A stretch of DNA of 64,000 bases from Oscillospiraceae bacterium (GCA_017538965.1 JAFYHU010000029.1:100454-164453), one strand, 5' to 3'; positions 24,685-34,261 are shown, counted from the stretch's first letter. Numbers and translations are program-made. The notes: a model not told the origin generated them from the letters alone.

Positions 24685-25908
24685 ATGGGTGTGTATGAAG
24701 AACTGACTGCGCGCGGTCTGATTGCGCAGGTAACCAACGAGGAAGAAATCCGGAAACTGGTCAATGAAGGAAAAGCCCGTTTCTATATCGGCTTTGACTG
24801 TACGGCGGACAGCCTGACAGCCGGGCATTTCATGGCCCTCTGCCTGATGAAGCGCCTGCAGGCGGCCGGAAATACGCCGATCGCTCTGATCGGCGGCGGC
24901 ACGACCATGATCGGCGACCCATCGGGCCGTACCGATATGCGCAAGATGCTGACCCGCGAAGATATCAATCACAATGCCGAATGCTTCCGGAAACAGATGG
25001 AACGCTTCATCGACTTCTCCGACGGCAAGGCGCTGATGGTGAACAATGCCGACTGGCTTCTGAACCTGAATTATGTGGACCTGCTGCGCGAAGTCGGAAC
25101 CCATTTCTCCGTCAACAACATGCTGAGGGCCGAGTGCTACAAAAACCGTATGGAGCGCGGGCTCAGCTTCTTTGAATTCAACTACATGATTATGCAGTCC
25201 TATGACTTCTACTATCTCTTCCAGCACTATGACTGCAACATGCAGTTCGGCGGCGACGACCAGTGGAGCAACATGCTCGGCGGTACCGAACTGATCCGCC
25301 GCAAACTCGGAAAAGACGCCCATGCCATGACCATTACCCTTCTGACCGACTCGCAGGGCAACAAGATGGGAAAAACCGCCGGCAACGCCGTCTGGCTGGA
25401 TCCGAACAAGACCAGTCCCTACGAGTTCTATCAGTACTGGCGCAACGTCGGCGATGCCGATGTCATGAAGTGCATCCGTATGCTGACCTTCCTGCCGCTT
25501 GAGCAGATCGATGAGATGGCCAAATGGGAGGGCAGCGACCTGAACCGCGCCAAAGAGATTCTCGCCTGGGAGCTGACTGCGCTTGTCCACGGCGAGGAAG
25601 AGGCCGACAAAGCGCAGGCTTCCGCCCGTTCTCTGTTTGCCGGTGCCGCGTCGGGAGGCGAAGCCCCGGTCACCGAGCTGACCGAGGAGGATCTTACCGA
25701 TGGCGTGATTGAGCTTCCGGCTCTTCTCGTCAGAGCAGAGCTCTGCTCAAGCCGCGGAGACGCGCGCCGGAACATTCAGCAGGGCGGTGTCAGCATCGAC
25801 GGCGAGAAGGAGACGGACTTCAACCGCAGCTTTACAGCGGAAGAACTGAGAAAAGGAATCCTTCTGCGCCGCGGAAAGAAGAATTACAAACAGATCGTTC
25901 TGAAGTGA
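24685..25908 (+). CDS. tyrS: Tyrosyl-tRNA synthetase
   Basis: A 407-residue class I aminoacyl-tRNA synthetase that charges tRNA-Tyr. The HIGH-equivalent is TAGHFMALC (about 48-56), followed by PSGRTDMRKML. The YDFYYLFQHYDCNMQFGGDDQW text (two adjacent conserved blocks) is the tyrosine pocket, and KMSKS is present as KMGKT. The C-terminal S4-like RNA-binding domain includes SSRGDARRNIQQGGVSI. The ATG follows AAGGAGAACAAGC. No T-box leader is seen; the gap after recN is 12 bases. Confidence 0.95.
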   Translation: MGVYEELTARGLIAQVTNEEEIRKLVNEGKARFYIGFDCTADSLTAGHFMALCLMKRLQAAGNTPIALIGGGTTMIGDPSGRTDMRKMLTREDINHNAECFRKQMERFIDFSDGKALMVNNADWLLNLNYVDLLREVGTHFSVNNMLRAECYKNRMERGLSFFEFNYMIMQSYDFYYLFQHYDCNMQFGGDDQWSNMLGGTELIRRKLGKDAHAMTITLLTDSQGNKMGKTAGNAVWLDPNKTSPYEFYQYWRNVGDADVMKCIRMLTFLPLEQIDEMAKWEGSDLNRAKEILAWELTALVHGEEEADKAQASARSLFAGAASGGEAPVTELTEEDLTDGVIELPALLVRAELCSSRGDARRNIQQGGVSIDGEKETDFNRSFTAEELRKGILLRRGKKNYKQIVLK

Positions 25909-26642
25909 AGAAACTGCTTTCTTTTATCTTGCTTTTGGCGCTGATGCTGCATGTCGGCATCAGCGCTTATGCGGAAGTGATGAGCCGGGACGGCGTTCTG
26001 TGCTATATCGACGAGAACGGCCGGGAAGCGGCGGAGATCGGTCTGGATGTCTCTTTTTACAACAACCAGATCGACTGGCAGGCGCTGAAGGACCAGGGCT
26101 TTTCCTTCGTGATGATCCGCGTCGGCGGACGAGGCTGGGGTACCGGCAGCATATACGGCGATCGTCAGACCCAGGCGTTTCTGCGCGGGGCACAGGAGGC
26201 AGGTCTGAAGGTCGGAGCATATTTCTATTCCGCTGCCGTCAATCCGACGGAAGCTGTGGAGGAAGCCTCCGAAGCCCTGCACACCCTGGACGGGTTTTCG
26301 CTGGATCTGCCGCTTTATATCGACATGGAACTGACCGGCAGCTACCCGAACGGACGAAGCGACCGTCTGAGCCCGGGCGAGCGCGCGGACATCGCCGAAG
26401 CATTCTGCGATACCGTCGAGGCGGCGGGCTATGCGTCCGGCATCTATGCATCGGAAGCCTTTCTGCGCTACAACATCGATGATGAGGCGGTCTGTTATAT
26501 CCCGCTGTGGATGGCCTCCTATACCGTGGATAATCACCTGCCGCAGTATGTGGATCGCTATGCGGTCTGGCAGCAGAGCGATTCGGCCCGGGCAGGCGGT
26601 GTCGACGGACCCTTCGATTTTAATATCATTTTCCCGGGATGA
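25905..26642 (+). CDS. GH25 family lysozyme-like muramidase
   Basis: A 245-residue secreted glycoside hydrolase family 25 protein. A Sec signal peptide (about residues 1-23, ending AYA) precedes a barrel with IGLDVSFYNNQIDWQALK, FVMIRVGGRGWG, GAYFYSAAV and LPLYIDMELTG, which contains the acidic catalytic pair. Later blocks YIPLWMASY and YAVWQQSDSARAGGVDG are typical of the family. These enzymes cut beta-1,4 links between MurNAc and GlcNAc in peptidoglycan. It starts with GTG overlapping the tyrS stop (GTGA), so it is probably cotranscribed. The stop codon lies inside the terminator stem. Confidence 0.9.
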   Translation: MKKLLSFILLLALMLHVGISAYAEVMSRDGVLCYIDENGREAAEIGLDVSFYNNQIDWQALKDQGFSFVMIRVGGRGWGTGSIYGDRQTQAFLRGAQEAGLKVGAYFYSAAVNPTEAVEEASEALHTLDGFSLDLPLYIDMELTGSYPNGRSDRLSPGERADIAEAFCDTVEAAGYASGIYASEAFLRYNIDDEAVCYIPLWMASYTVDNHLPQYVDRYAVWQQSDSARAGGVDGPFDFNIIFPG

Positions 26643-26675
26643 CAGACAGGCGCTGTACCTCCCGGGCTTTTCTTT
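26633..26675 (+). terminator. Terminator after the GH25 gene
   Basis: CCCGGGA (26633-26639) pairs with TCCCGGG (26660-26666), with an inner ACAG/CTGT pairing, followed by CTTTTCTTTT. The gene's stop codon is in the 5' side of the loop. Confidence 0.75.
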
Positions 26676-26733
26676 TCCTGTGGGTATAGACGAAAACCGG
26701 ACGGAGAATGACAAAGAAAAACAACAAAAAGGA

Positions 26734-26762
26734 TTGAGAATTCTTTGTGCAAATGGTATAAT
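26734..26762 (+). promoter_or_regulatory. Promoter of the methionine gamma-lyase gene
   Basis: TTGAGA (26734-26739), a 17-base spacer and a perfect TATAAT (26757-26762). The leader of about 75 bases contains one small hairpin (AACGGGCT/AGCCTGTT, near 26778-26798) and no recognisable SAM riboswitch core. Confidence 0.8.
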
Positions 26763-26842
26763 AAACAACAGGTGACAAACGGGCTGTTTTAAGCCTGTTG
26801 TACAACAAACGAGAATAGCAGAACGAAAGGAGTTTCAGAAAA

Positions 26843-28036
26843 ATGAAAACAGAAGCCTGCGGCTTCGGAACCAAAGCCATCCATGCCGGAAACGTAAAAG
26901 ACACCCAGTACGGTGCACTGACGACCCCGATTTTCCAGACCTCCACCTTTGTCTTTGACAGCTGCGAACAGGGCGGACGCCGCTTCGCCGGTGCGGAGGG
27001 AGGCTATATCTATACCCGCCTGGGCAATCCGACCGTGTCCGTTCTTGAGAACAAGGTTGCGGCGCTGGAGGGCGGCGAAGCCTGCGTTGCGGCCGCTTCC
27101 GGCATGGGCGCGATTTCCTCCTGCCTGTGGACGATCGCCGGCGCAGGAAAGCATATCCTGGCGGACGGTACGCTGTACGGCTGCACCTTTGCCCTGCTGA
27201 GCCACGGCATGAGCCGCTACGGCGTGGAGGTTGACTTTATCGACAGCTCGGATCTGGAATCCGTCAAAGCCCACCTGAAGCCGAATACCGCCGCCGTATA
27301 TCTGGAAACCCCGGCCAACCCGAACCTCAAGATTACCGATATTGCCGCCGTCGCGGAGATCGCCCATGCCTATAACCCGGACATCAAGGTTGTATGCGAC
27401 AACACCTTTGCCTCTCCTGCGCTGCAGAACCCGCTGGCGCTCGGAGCGGATGTCGTGGTTCATTCGGCGACCAAATACCTCAACGGCCACGGCGACGTGA
27501 TTGCGGGCTTTGTGGTCGGCAAGGCGGACTTTATTTCCGAGGTGAGGATGTTCGGCCTGAAAGATATGACCGGCGCGGTCATGGATCCCTTTGCAGCCTT
27601 CCTGATTCTGAGAGGGCTGAAAACGATGGAGCTTCGTATGAAGCGGCATTGTGAGAGCGCCAGAATCATTGCGGAATATCTTGCGAAGCATCCGGCGGTT
27701 GAAAAGGTCTACTATCCCGGCCTGAAGGATCATCCCGGATACGAAATCGCCGCGAAGCAGATGAAGGACTTCGGCGGCATGATCAGCTTTGAAGTCAAAG
27801 GCGGAAAGGACGCCGGCGTGAAACTGGTCGACAGCCTCAAGCTGATTACCGTTGCGGTTTCGCTGGGAGATGCGGAGAGCCTGATTGAGCATCCCGCTTC
27901 CATGACCCATTCCACCTATACCGCGGAAGAACTCAAAGAATCCGGGATCGCTCCGGGCCTGATCCGTCTTTCGGTCGGTCTGGAGAACACGGAAGACATT
28001 CTTGCCGATCTGGAACAGGCGCTGGCCGTGCTCTGA
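26843..28036 (+). CDS. Methionine gamma-lyase / trans-sulfuration PLP enzyme
   Basis: A 397-residue cystathionine gamma-synthase-family enzyme. The PLP lysine is K211 in HSATKYLNGHGD. The active-site segment LYGCTFALLSHG (111-122) has Tyr112 and Cys114; this Cys is a marker of methionine gamma-lyases, which cleave methionine to methanethiol, ammonia and 2-oxobutyrate. SRYGVEVDFID and the C-terminal VSLGDAESLIEHPASMTHS are also family-typical. The start ATG follows AAAGGAG. It has its own promoter and is not part of a sulfur operon here. A cystathionine gamma-lyase role is the main alternative. Confidence 0.85.
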   Translation: MKTEACGFGTKAIHAGNVKDTQYGALTTPIFQTSTFVFDSCEQGGRRFAGAEGGYIYTRLGNPTVSVLENKVAALEGGEACVAAASGMGAISSCLWTIAGAGKHILADGTLYGCTFALLSHGMSRYGVEVDFIDSSDLESVKAHLKPNTAAVYLETPANPNLKITDIAAVAEIAHAYNPDIKVVCDNTFASPALQNPLALGADVVVHSATKYLNGHGDVIAGFVVGKADFISEVRMFGLKDMTGAVMDPFAAFLILRGLKTMELRMKRHCESARIIAEYLAKHPAVEKVYYPGLKDHPGYEIAAKQMKDFGGMISFEVKGGKDAGVKLVDSLKLITVAVSLGDAESLIEHPASMTHSTYTAEELKESGIAPGLIRLSVGLENTEDILADLEQALAVL

Positions 28037-28092
28037 ACCCGGAGCGGAAGATCGGAAAAGAGAAACAGGACAATCAGAAGGGAGAATACACG

Positions 28093-30000
28093 ATGGATCA
28101 GAGACACCGCGAATATATCCCGAGAGACGATATCTATCTTTTCAACACCGGTGAAGCGCAGAAAGCCTGGCTTTGCTTCGGCTGCCATTGGATCGAAGAA
28201 CTGCAGGAATTCCGCTTTATCGTCTGGGCTCCGAATGCGAGACAGGTTTCTCTGACCGGCGACTTCAACGGCTGGAATCCCGAGCCGATGGAGGCTGCGG
28301 AAGGCGGCGTATGGGTCGCCTTTCGCGGGGACGCCCGGCACGGGCATCGCTACAAATACCAGATCATCGGCGCAGACGGCAGAACCGTGCTGAAGACGGA
28401 CCCCTGTGCCCAGTTCAATCAGAACGGGGTGGAAACGGCCTCGATCGTCTGGAACGACAGCCGCTACCAATGGCACGACGGAAACTTTATGGAAAGGCGG
28501 GCTCACCGCAATTTCATGCGTGAGCCCATGAGCATCTATGAAGTACACCTCGGTTCGTGGAAAATGCCCGAAGGTGGTCTCAATTACGCCGCAATGGCGG
28601 AAGAGCTGGCTGCCTACTGCAGCGATATGCACTATACCCATGTGGAACTGATGCCCGTGACGGAGTACCCTTATGACGGCTCCTGGGGCTATCAGGTGAC
28701 GGGTTATTATTCCCCGACATCGCGCTACGGAACACCGAATGACTTCCGGTATTTTGTCGACACCCTTCACCGAGCCGGCATCGGGGTCATCATGGACTGG
28801 GTCCCCGCGCACTTCCCGAGGGATGAGCACGGCCTCCGGATGTTCGACGGTTCGCCTCTGTACGAATGCAAGGAACGCCGCATGGCCGAGCACCCCGACT
28901 GGGGAACCATGATCTTTGACTTCGGCAGCAATCAGGTTCAGAGCTTTCTGGTTTCTTCCGCCTGTCTGTTCTTTGAGGAATATCACATCGACGGCATCCG
29001 CGTGGATGCGGTATCGAGCATGCTGTATTTGAATTACGGCCGGCGCGAGGGAGAATATACGCCGAACCGCGAGGGCGGCTATATCAACCTGGATGCGGTC
29101 AGTTTCCTGCGCAAGATGAACGCCGTTGTGCTGACCCGCTATGCCGGGGCGGTGACCATTGCTGAGGAATCCACGGCCTTCCCGCTGATCACGGCACCGC
29201 ACGATGCCGGGGGTTTGGGTTTCTGTCTGAAATGGGACATGGGCTTCATGCACGATACGATCGACTATATGAATCTGGATCCCTATTTCCGCTCCAAAAA
29301 CCACAACAGGCTGACCTTCTCGATGATGTATGCCTTCTCGGAAAACTATGTGCTGGCCTACTCGCACGACGAGGTCGTTCACGGAAAAGGCTCGATGATC
29401 AACAAGATGAGCGGCGATTACGAGGACAAATTCAAGTCCCTTCGTACGCTGTACGGGTACCAGTTTTCTCATCCGGGCAAGAAGCTCACCTTCATGGGCG
29501 GCGAGTTCGGTCAGTTTATCGAGTGGAACTGGCAGCAGCCGCTTGACTGGGTCCTTCTGCAGTACCCGAGGCATCAGGAAATGCAGGCCTGGGCACGCGA
29601 GCTGAACTGTCTGTACCGGACATACCCGGCGCTCTATACGCAGGAGCATTCTTGGGACGGCTTCCGATGGCTGAACGTGGATGATGCCGAGAGAAGTTCG
29701 ATCGCCTATATGCGCATTCCGGATGACGGATCGCGCAGCCTGGTCTGTGTGTTCAACTTTACGCCGGTTACGTATGAAGGTTTTGTGTTCGGCCTGCCCT
29801 GCAACGGTACCCTGAAAGAGATCCTGAACAGCGACGAATTCCGTTTCGGCGGCAGCGGAATCCGGAACGAGCGGGCAATCCGCGCACATAAACAGCCCTT
29901 CCTTGAACACCCCTGGTCCGCGGCCATACGACTTCCGGCTCTGTCCGCGGTCTTCTTTGAATTCCGCCCGACGGCGCCGCGAAAAAGGAGAAACGCATGA
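28093..30000 (+). CDS. glgB: 1,4-alpha-glucan branching enzyme
   Basis: A 635-residue GH13 enzyme that introduces alpha-1,6 branches in glycogen. An N-terminal CBM48-like domain (FIVWAPNARQVSLTGDFNGW, about 39-58) precedes the barrel. The latter has VELMPVTEYPYDGSWGYQ, GIGVIMDWVPAHFPRDEHGL, DGIRVDAVSSML with the nucleophile Asp, TIAEESTAFP with the acid/base Glu, and LAYSHDEVVHGKGSM. The ATG follows AAGGGAGAATACACG. It overlaps glgA by four bases (ATGA), so glgB-glgA-GH13 form an operon for glycogen metabolism; no glgC or glgP is visible. Confidence 0.95.
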   Translation: MDQRHREYIPRDDIYLFNTGEAQKAWLCFGCHWIEELQEFRFIVWAPNARQVSLTGDFNGWNPEPMEAAEGGVWVAFRGDARHGHRYKYQIIGADGRTVLKTDPCAQFNQNGVETASIVWNDSRYQWHDGNFMERRAHRNFMREPMSIYEVHLGSWKMPEGGLNYAAMAEELAAYCSDMHYTHVELMPVTEYPYDGSWGYQVTGYYSPTSRYGTPNDFRYFVDTLHRAGIGVIMDWVPAHFPRDEHGLRMFDGSPLYECKERRMAEHPDWGTMIFDFGSNQVQSFLVSSACLFFEEYHIDGIRVDAVSSMLYLNYGRREGEYTPNREGGYINLDAVSFLRKMNAVVLTRYAGAVTIAEESTAFPLITAPHDAGGLGFCLKWDMGFMHDTIDYMNLDPYFRSKNHNRLTFSMMYAFSENYVLAYSHDEVVHGKGSMINKMSGDYEDKFKSLRTLYGYQFSHPGKKLTFMGGEFGQFIEWNWQQPLDWVLLQYPRHQEMQAWARELNCLYRTYPALYTQEHSWDGFRWLNVDDAERSSIAYMRIPDDGSRSLVCVFNFTPVTYEGFVFGLPCNGTLKEILNSDEFRFGGSGIRNERAIRAHKQPFLEHPWSAAIRLPALSAVFFEFRPTAPRKRRNA

Positions 30001-31490
30001 AAACGGAATTCCGGCAGACTCCGCAGGAGGCAAACCGAAGAAGTTTTCCGAAAGTCCTGATGGCAGCCGCAGAATGTGCGCCGCTGTCCAAGACGGGCGG
30101 CCTTGCCGATGTGATCGGCGCGCTGCCGAAAAGCCTTGCGGCGCTCAATGTGGATTGCCGCGTCATCACGCCCTATCACCGCGTCATCAAGGAAAAGTAT
30201 GCCGACAGTGTGCAGCATCTCTTCCATTTCTACGTCGATCTGGGCTGGCGGCATGAATATGTCGGCATAGAGAAGCTCGAGCTGAACAATATCGTCTACT
30301 ATCTTGTGGACAACGAGCGTTATTTTGGGCACCGGATCTATTCCGGCGGCGAGGAGGAAGGCGAACAGTACGCCTTCTTCTCCCGCGCGGTTCTGGAGTG
30401 CCTGCCGGGCCTGGATTTCTGTCCGGAGATTCTACACTGCAACGACTGGCATACAGCCATGATCCCGATGCTGATGAAGGTCCAGTATGCCGGCGAGGTG
30501 CAGGCCAAACCCTGCAGCCTTCTCTCCATCCACAACATTCTCTTCCAGGGAAAGCAGCACCCGGCTTTTGTCAAGGATGTTTTCGGCCTGGACGATGAAT
30601 GGTTTACCCCTGAATTTCTGATGCAGGACGGCTGCGCAAACTATCTCAAAGCCGGCTGTCTGTTTGCCGACCGGATCAGCACCGTCAGCCCCGCTTACGC
30701 TGCCGAAATCCGGACGCCGGAATACGGAGAAGGGCTTGAAGATATTCTGAATGCGCGCGCCGACGTGCTTTCCGGCATCCTGAACGGAATTGATCTTGAG
30801 GTTTTCAATCCGGCGGACGATGCCATGCTCCCTGCGGCTTACGATGTCGAAAACCGCGCAGGCAAGGCGGTCTGCAAAGCGGCTCTGCAGGAGAAAATGG
30901 GCCTGGAAGTGCGGCCGGATGTGCCGATCTTTGCAATGGTCACCCGTATGACCGAACAGAAGGGCTTTGACCTGATGCAGTGCATGCTGGATGATTTCAT
31001 CATTAATGAAGACGTTCAGTTCATGCTGGTCGGATCCGGCGACGAGCGCTTTGAAAACTTCATGCGCGCGGCCGAAGGCCGCTACCGCGGACGGCTCTGT
31101 TCCTATCTCGGCTATAATGAAGAAGCCGCACATCTGACCTATGCCGGGAGTGACTTTTTCCTGATGCCTTCCCGGTTTGAACCCTGCGGCCTCGGGCAGA
31201 TGATTGCCATGCGCTACGGCAGCATTCCCATCGTGCGCGCAACCGGGGGCCTGAAAGACACCGTGAAGCCTTTCGATCCCTTTACCGAAAGCGGAACCGG
31301 CTTTGTTTTCGAAGACTTTGATGCCTGGCAGATGCGGGATGCCATTCGTCTGGCCATCTCCAGCTACGCCAATGCAGAACGGATGGACCGCCTGATCGGC
31401 AATGCCATGCGGGAAGACTTCGGATTCGAGCGTTCTGCCGAGGCCTATCTCCGCCTCTATCTCGATATGATAAAACCTCTTGGAGTGTGA
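29997..31490 (+). CDS. glgA: Glycogen synthase
   Basis: A 497-residue GT5 glucosyltransferase that extends alpha-1,4-glucan from ADP-glucose. The substrate-binding KTGGLADVIGALPKSL is at 32-47, with the conserved LHCNDWHTAMIP (about 145-156), LNGIDLEVFNP and, near the C-terminus, MPSRFEPCGLGQMIAMRYG with the catalytic Glu. It starts in an ATGA overlap with glgB and its stop overlaps the start region of the GH13 gene. Cytosolic. Confidence 0.95.
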   Translation: MKTEFRQTPQEANRRSFPKVLMAAAECAPLSKTGGLADVIGALPKSLAALNVDCRVITPYHRVIKEKYADSVQHLFHFYVDLGWRHEYVGIEKLELNNIVYYLVDNERYFGHRIYSGGEEEGEQYAFFSRAVLECLPGLDFCPEILHCNDWHTAMIPMLMKVQYAGEVQAKPCSLLSIHNILFQGKQHPAFVKDVFGLDDEWFTPEFLMQDGCANYLKAGCLFADRISTVSPAYAAEIRTPEYGEGLEDILNARADVLSGILNGIDLEVFNPADDAMLPAAYDVENRAGKAVCKAALQEKMGLEVRPDVPIFAMVTRMTEQKGFDLMQCMLDDFIINEDVQFMLVGSGDERFENFMRAAEGRYRGRLCSYLGYNEEAAHLTYAGSDFFLMPSRFEPCGLGQMIAMRYGSIPIVRATGGLKDTVKPFDPFTESGTGFVFEDFDAWQMRDAIRLAISSYANAERMDRLIGNAMREDFGFERSAEAYLRLYLDMIKPLGV

Positions 31491-31495
31491 ATTGT

Positions 31496-33814
31496 TTGAA
31501 CGAAATGCAGACCGTCTTCTACGGAGGAAACTACCGGGAAGAATGGAATGAAAACTATCATCTGACCGTCAGTTATGAGAACCAGAAGTGCATAACGCTC
31601 CGTTTTACGGAAAACGGCTGGCATCCGGCGGACGGACAGCTTCCGGCCTTGCCGCTGGCGGAGCGCTTTTTCCCGCAGGCTGCCGATGCGGCGGTCGCGG
31701 CGCGGCGCTTCCTGTCCTCCGGCCTGACGGCGCAGGATCTGGCGGCGCTGGCGCCCTCCGGGAGTACCGGGCCGATTTTCGCCGCCGAGTGCCTGCGTAT
31801 TCTGCTGGATGACTGCGGCCAGAAGATGGAAGTCGTCTATCCCTATCTGCTGCCCTGCCTGGGAGAGCCGCTTTCGGAAGACGAGGCGGCGGCTCTGTCC
31901 GCTCTGCAGGGCAGAACCCGAAACCTGCTGACGCAGCTGACCCAACTGCAGCAGAGCGTGCCTTCGGTTCGCCACGACCTGCGCCTTTCGGAATATCGAA
32001 GTCCCTTCGGAGCCGTAAGAACGGGAGAAAAGCTGTCGCTTGCGATCCGGGTTTTACCGGACAGGCTGACGGCCGCGGTGCTGGAGCTCTTTGGCGACGG
32101 CTTTCTGACCGAATACCCGATGCAGAAAGACGCAGAAGGCTGGCGCGTGGAACTCACCGCGCCGGAAGAGGAGGCGGCCTTGTGGTACCGCTTTCGGCTG
32201 GAAACCGGTGAGCAGGTGTTCTGGCTCGGCCCGGCTGCGGACGGTATTCACGGCTGGCTCCGCAACAGCGCGCAGGAAGGCTTCCGGCTGACCGTGTACC
32301 GGCGGGATTTCGAGACGCCCGCATGGTTTCAGAACAGCGTGATGTATCAGGTGTTCCCGGATCGCTTCGCCTTCTCGGACGATGGAACCGCGGAAGCCGG
32401 TATCCGTTATCATCAGAGCCTCGGCCAGAATCCCGAACTGCACCGTAGCAGAAGGGAAGAGGTTCGCTGGCAGCCGCGCTCTTTTGAACAGAATTATATC
32501 CCGGACGATTTTTACGGGGGAACCCTGAACGGCATCCGGGAAAAGCTTCCGTATCTTAAAGAGCTTGGCATTACCTGTCTCTATCTGAATCCGATCTTCG
32601 AAGCGCGCTCCAACCATCGGTATGACACCTCCGATTATCGGAAGATCGACCCGATTCTCGGCTCGGAGGAGGACTTTTCCGCGCTCTGCCGCGAGGCCGC
32701 GGAAGCCGGCATCCGGGTTCTCTGCGACGGCGTCTTCTCGCATACCGGCGCCGACAGCATTTACTTCAACCGGGATGGACACTATCCGGACATCGGCGCC
32801 TGCCAGAGTCAGGCCTCCCCGTATTACAGCTGGTACGACTTCCGGCATTTCCCGGATGACTACCGCAGCTGGTGGGGGTTTGAAGAGCTTCCCGAAGTCA
32901 ATGAAAACGATCCTTCCTGGCAGAACGATGTAGTCACCGGGAAAGACTCTGTGATTCGCCGGTGGCTGCGCTGCGGCGTGTCCGGCTGGCGCATCGATGT
33001 TGCCGACGAGCTTCCGGACGATGTTCTGTGTCTGATTCGGCGCAGCGCAAGGGAAGAGAAGGCCGACAGCCTGATCCTCGGCGAGGTCTGGGAGGACGCC
33101 GTTCTGAAAGAAAGCTACGGCTCCCGGAGAAAATACGCGCTCGGCGGCGCGCTGGATTCCGTGATGAATTATCCCTTCCGTACCATGGTCCTTGCATTTC
33201 TGCACGGGCGCATCGATGCCTTCGAGCTTTCCGACTTTCTGAGCTCCCAGCAGATGCACTATCCCCAGCCGCTGTATGTCTGCCTGATGAATCTCCTGGG
33301 CTCCCACGATACCGAGCGGCTCTATACTGCGCTTGCAACGGATCAGCCGCTGAAGTACTATCCGCGGGAAATGCAGCGTATCGTGGAGCAGGGCATTCCG
33401 GACAGCGCCTTTCGGCGTGCAGAGAAGCTTGAAAAGCTGGCGCTGACCCTGCAGTTTTCGGTACCCGGGGTTCCCAGCATCTATTACGGCGACGAGATCG
33501 GCATGACAGGGGTCAACGATCCCTTCAACCGCCGTCCGATGGAAGAGATCTCCGGTGCCGATGCACACGGTTTTCTTCCCTATCTCCGCGACCTGATCGC
33601 TTTCCGCAGTCAGCACCCTGCTTTCCGTGAGGGCAGCGCGTTCTTCCTGGCAAACGATCCCGATGTGCTTCTTGTTCTGCGTGCTCTGCAGGACGAGGCG
33701 GTTTTGACGGTCATCAACCGCGCCGGAACCAAACGCCGCTTCCGTATGGAGGCGCAGGGTAGGACGGCCGAGGGCCTGATCGAGGCACGTACAGCCCACA
33801 TCACGGTGCTGTAA
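31496..33814 (+). CDS. GH13 alpha-glucan hydrolase (neopullulanase/alpha-amylase-like)
   Basis: A protein of about 772 residues without a signal peptide, so probably cytosolic glycogen or maltodextrin breakdown. An unusual N-terminal helical region (about 30-165) and a CBM34-like beta domain (about 170-270) precede the catalytic barrel. The barrel has YQVFPDRF, GITCLYLNPIFEARSNHRYD, nucleophile Asp in GWRIDVADELP, acid/base Glu in LILGEVWEDA, and LLGSHDTERL. The start is uncertain: GTG 31487, TTG 31496 and ATG 31505 are in frame, and GGAG best fits the TTG (10 bases). It overlaps or abuts glgA. The exact linkage specificity is not readable. Confidence 0.85.
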   Translation: MNEMQTVFYGGNYREEWNENYHLTVSYENQKCITLRFTENGWHPADGQLPALPLAERFFPQAADAAVAARRFLSSGLTAQDLAALAPSGSTGPIFAAECLRILLDDCGQKMEVVYPYLLPCLGEPLSEDEAAALSALQGRTRNLLTQLTQLQQSVPSVRHDLRLSEYRSPFGAVRTGEKLSLAIRVLPDRLTAAVLELFGDGFLTEYPMQKDAEGWRVELTAPEEEAALWYRFRLETGEQVFWLGPAADGIHGWLRNSAQEGFRLTVYRRDFETPAWFQNSVMYQVFPDRFAFSDDGTAEAGIRYHQSLGQNPELHRSRREEVRWQPRSFEQNYIPDDFYGGTLNGIREKLPYLKELGITCLYLNPIFEARSNHRYDTSDYRKIDPILGSEEDFSALCREAAEAGIRVLCDGVFSHTGADSIYFNRDGHYPDIGACQSQASPYYSWYDFRHFPDDYRSWWGFEELPEVNENDPSWQNDVVTGKDSVIRRWLRCGVSGWRIDVADELPDDVLCLIRRSAREEKADSLILGEVWEDAVLKESYGSRRKYALGGALDSVMNYPFRTMVLAFLHGRIDAFELSDFLSSQQMHYPQPLYVCLMNLLGSHDTERLYTALATDQPLKYYPREMQRIVEQGIPDSAFRRAEKLEKLALTLQFSVPGVPSIYYGDEIGMTGVNDPFNRRPMEEISGADAHGFLPYLRDLIAFRSQHPAFREGSAFFLANDPDVLLVLRALQDEAVLTVINRAGTKRRFRMEAQGRTAEGLIEARTAHITVL

Positions 33815-34182
33815 ACCGCATGGTCTGTTCAAATGCATGCACCGTACCATCAGACATCTCCGATAGAATTGCTGAGCGAATCAGCGATTATCCGGATAAG
33901 GACAGTCACCTGATTGACGCGACGATCTCCACTCTCGAGCGTGTTTGCTTCAGAAACCGTTCTTTGTCATAAAGAAAGTGATACCCCGACAGATTATCTT
34001 GCCGGGGGTATCATTGTTTCTGCCTTCATTTCAAAAAGAACTTGACATTCTGGAACATTCCCTTGAATTTGCGGATAATTTTGCTATTATAAATTGTCAT
34101 GATATATATCACAGGGTATTCTGAAATCATCACGAAGCTTAAACTATCAGAAACTATTCGGAGAAAAAACAGTTTAAAGGTC
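33815..34182. other. Intergenic region between glycogen operon and polysaccharide operon
   Basis: No gene I can support. A 50-codon open frame (33820-33972) has no ribosome site and no recognisable sequence. A terminator lies at 33979-34020. AT-rich DNA with further promoter-like hexamers follows, for example TTGACA at 34042 and TTGAAT at 34063 with TATTAT at 34085, plus GGAACATTCC, a short interrupted palindrome near 34052. Confidence 0.5.
33979..34020 (+). terminator. Terminator downstream of the GH13 gene
   Basis: TGATACCCCG (33979-33988) pairs with CGGGGGTATCA (34003-34013), followed by TTGTTTC. It lies 165 bases after the stop. Confidence 0.7.
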
Positions 34183-34211
34183 TTGACATAAATGAGTAAT
34201 TCCGCCAAAAT
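34183..34211 (+). promoter_or_regulatory. Candidate promoter of the polysaccharide operon
   Basis: TTGACA (34183-34188), a 17-base spacer and CAAAAT (34206-34211, four of six matches to TATAAT). The predicted start falls inside the CAGA repeat that follows. Confidence 0.5.
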
Positions 34212-34234
34212 CAGACAGACAGACAGACAGACAG
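34212..34234 (+). repeat. Tetranucleotide (CAGA) repeat
   Basis: Five exact CAGA units plus CAG, directly after the candidate -10. Any CAGAC in the run can pair with GTCTG at 34240-34244. Such tracts change length by slippage, and the position suggests an effect on transcription start or leader folding. Confidence 0.85.
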
Positions 34235-34261
34235 GATAAGTCTGCCTATTTATAGATAGAG

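Noticed and set aside
26763-26842. SAM (S-box) riboswitch before the methionine gamma-lyase gene
   Set aside because: The leader is only about 75 bases and lacks the conserved S-box core; only a small hairpin is seen.
34212-34234. CRISPR-like repeat
   Set aside because: It is a simple CAGA tandem without spacers.
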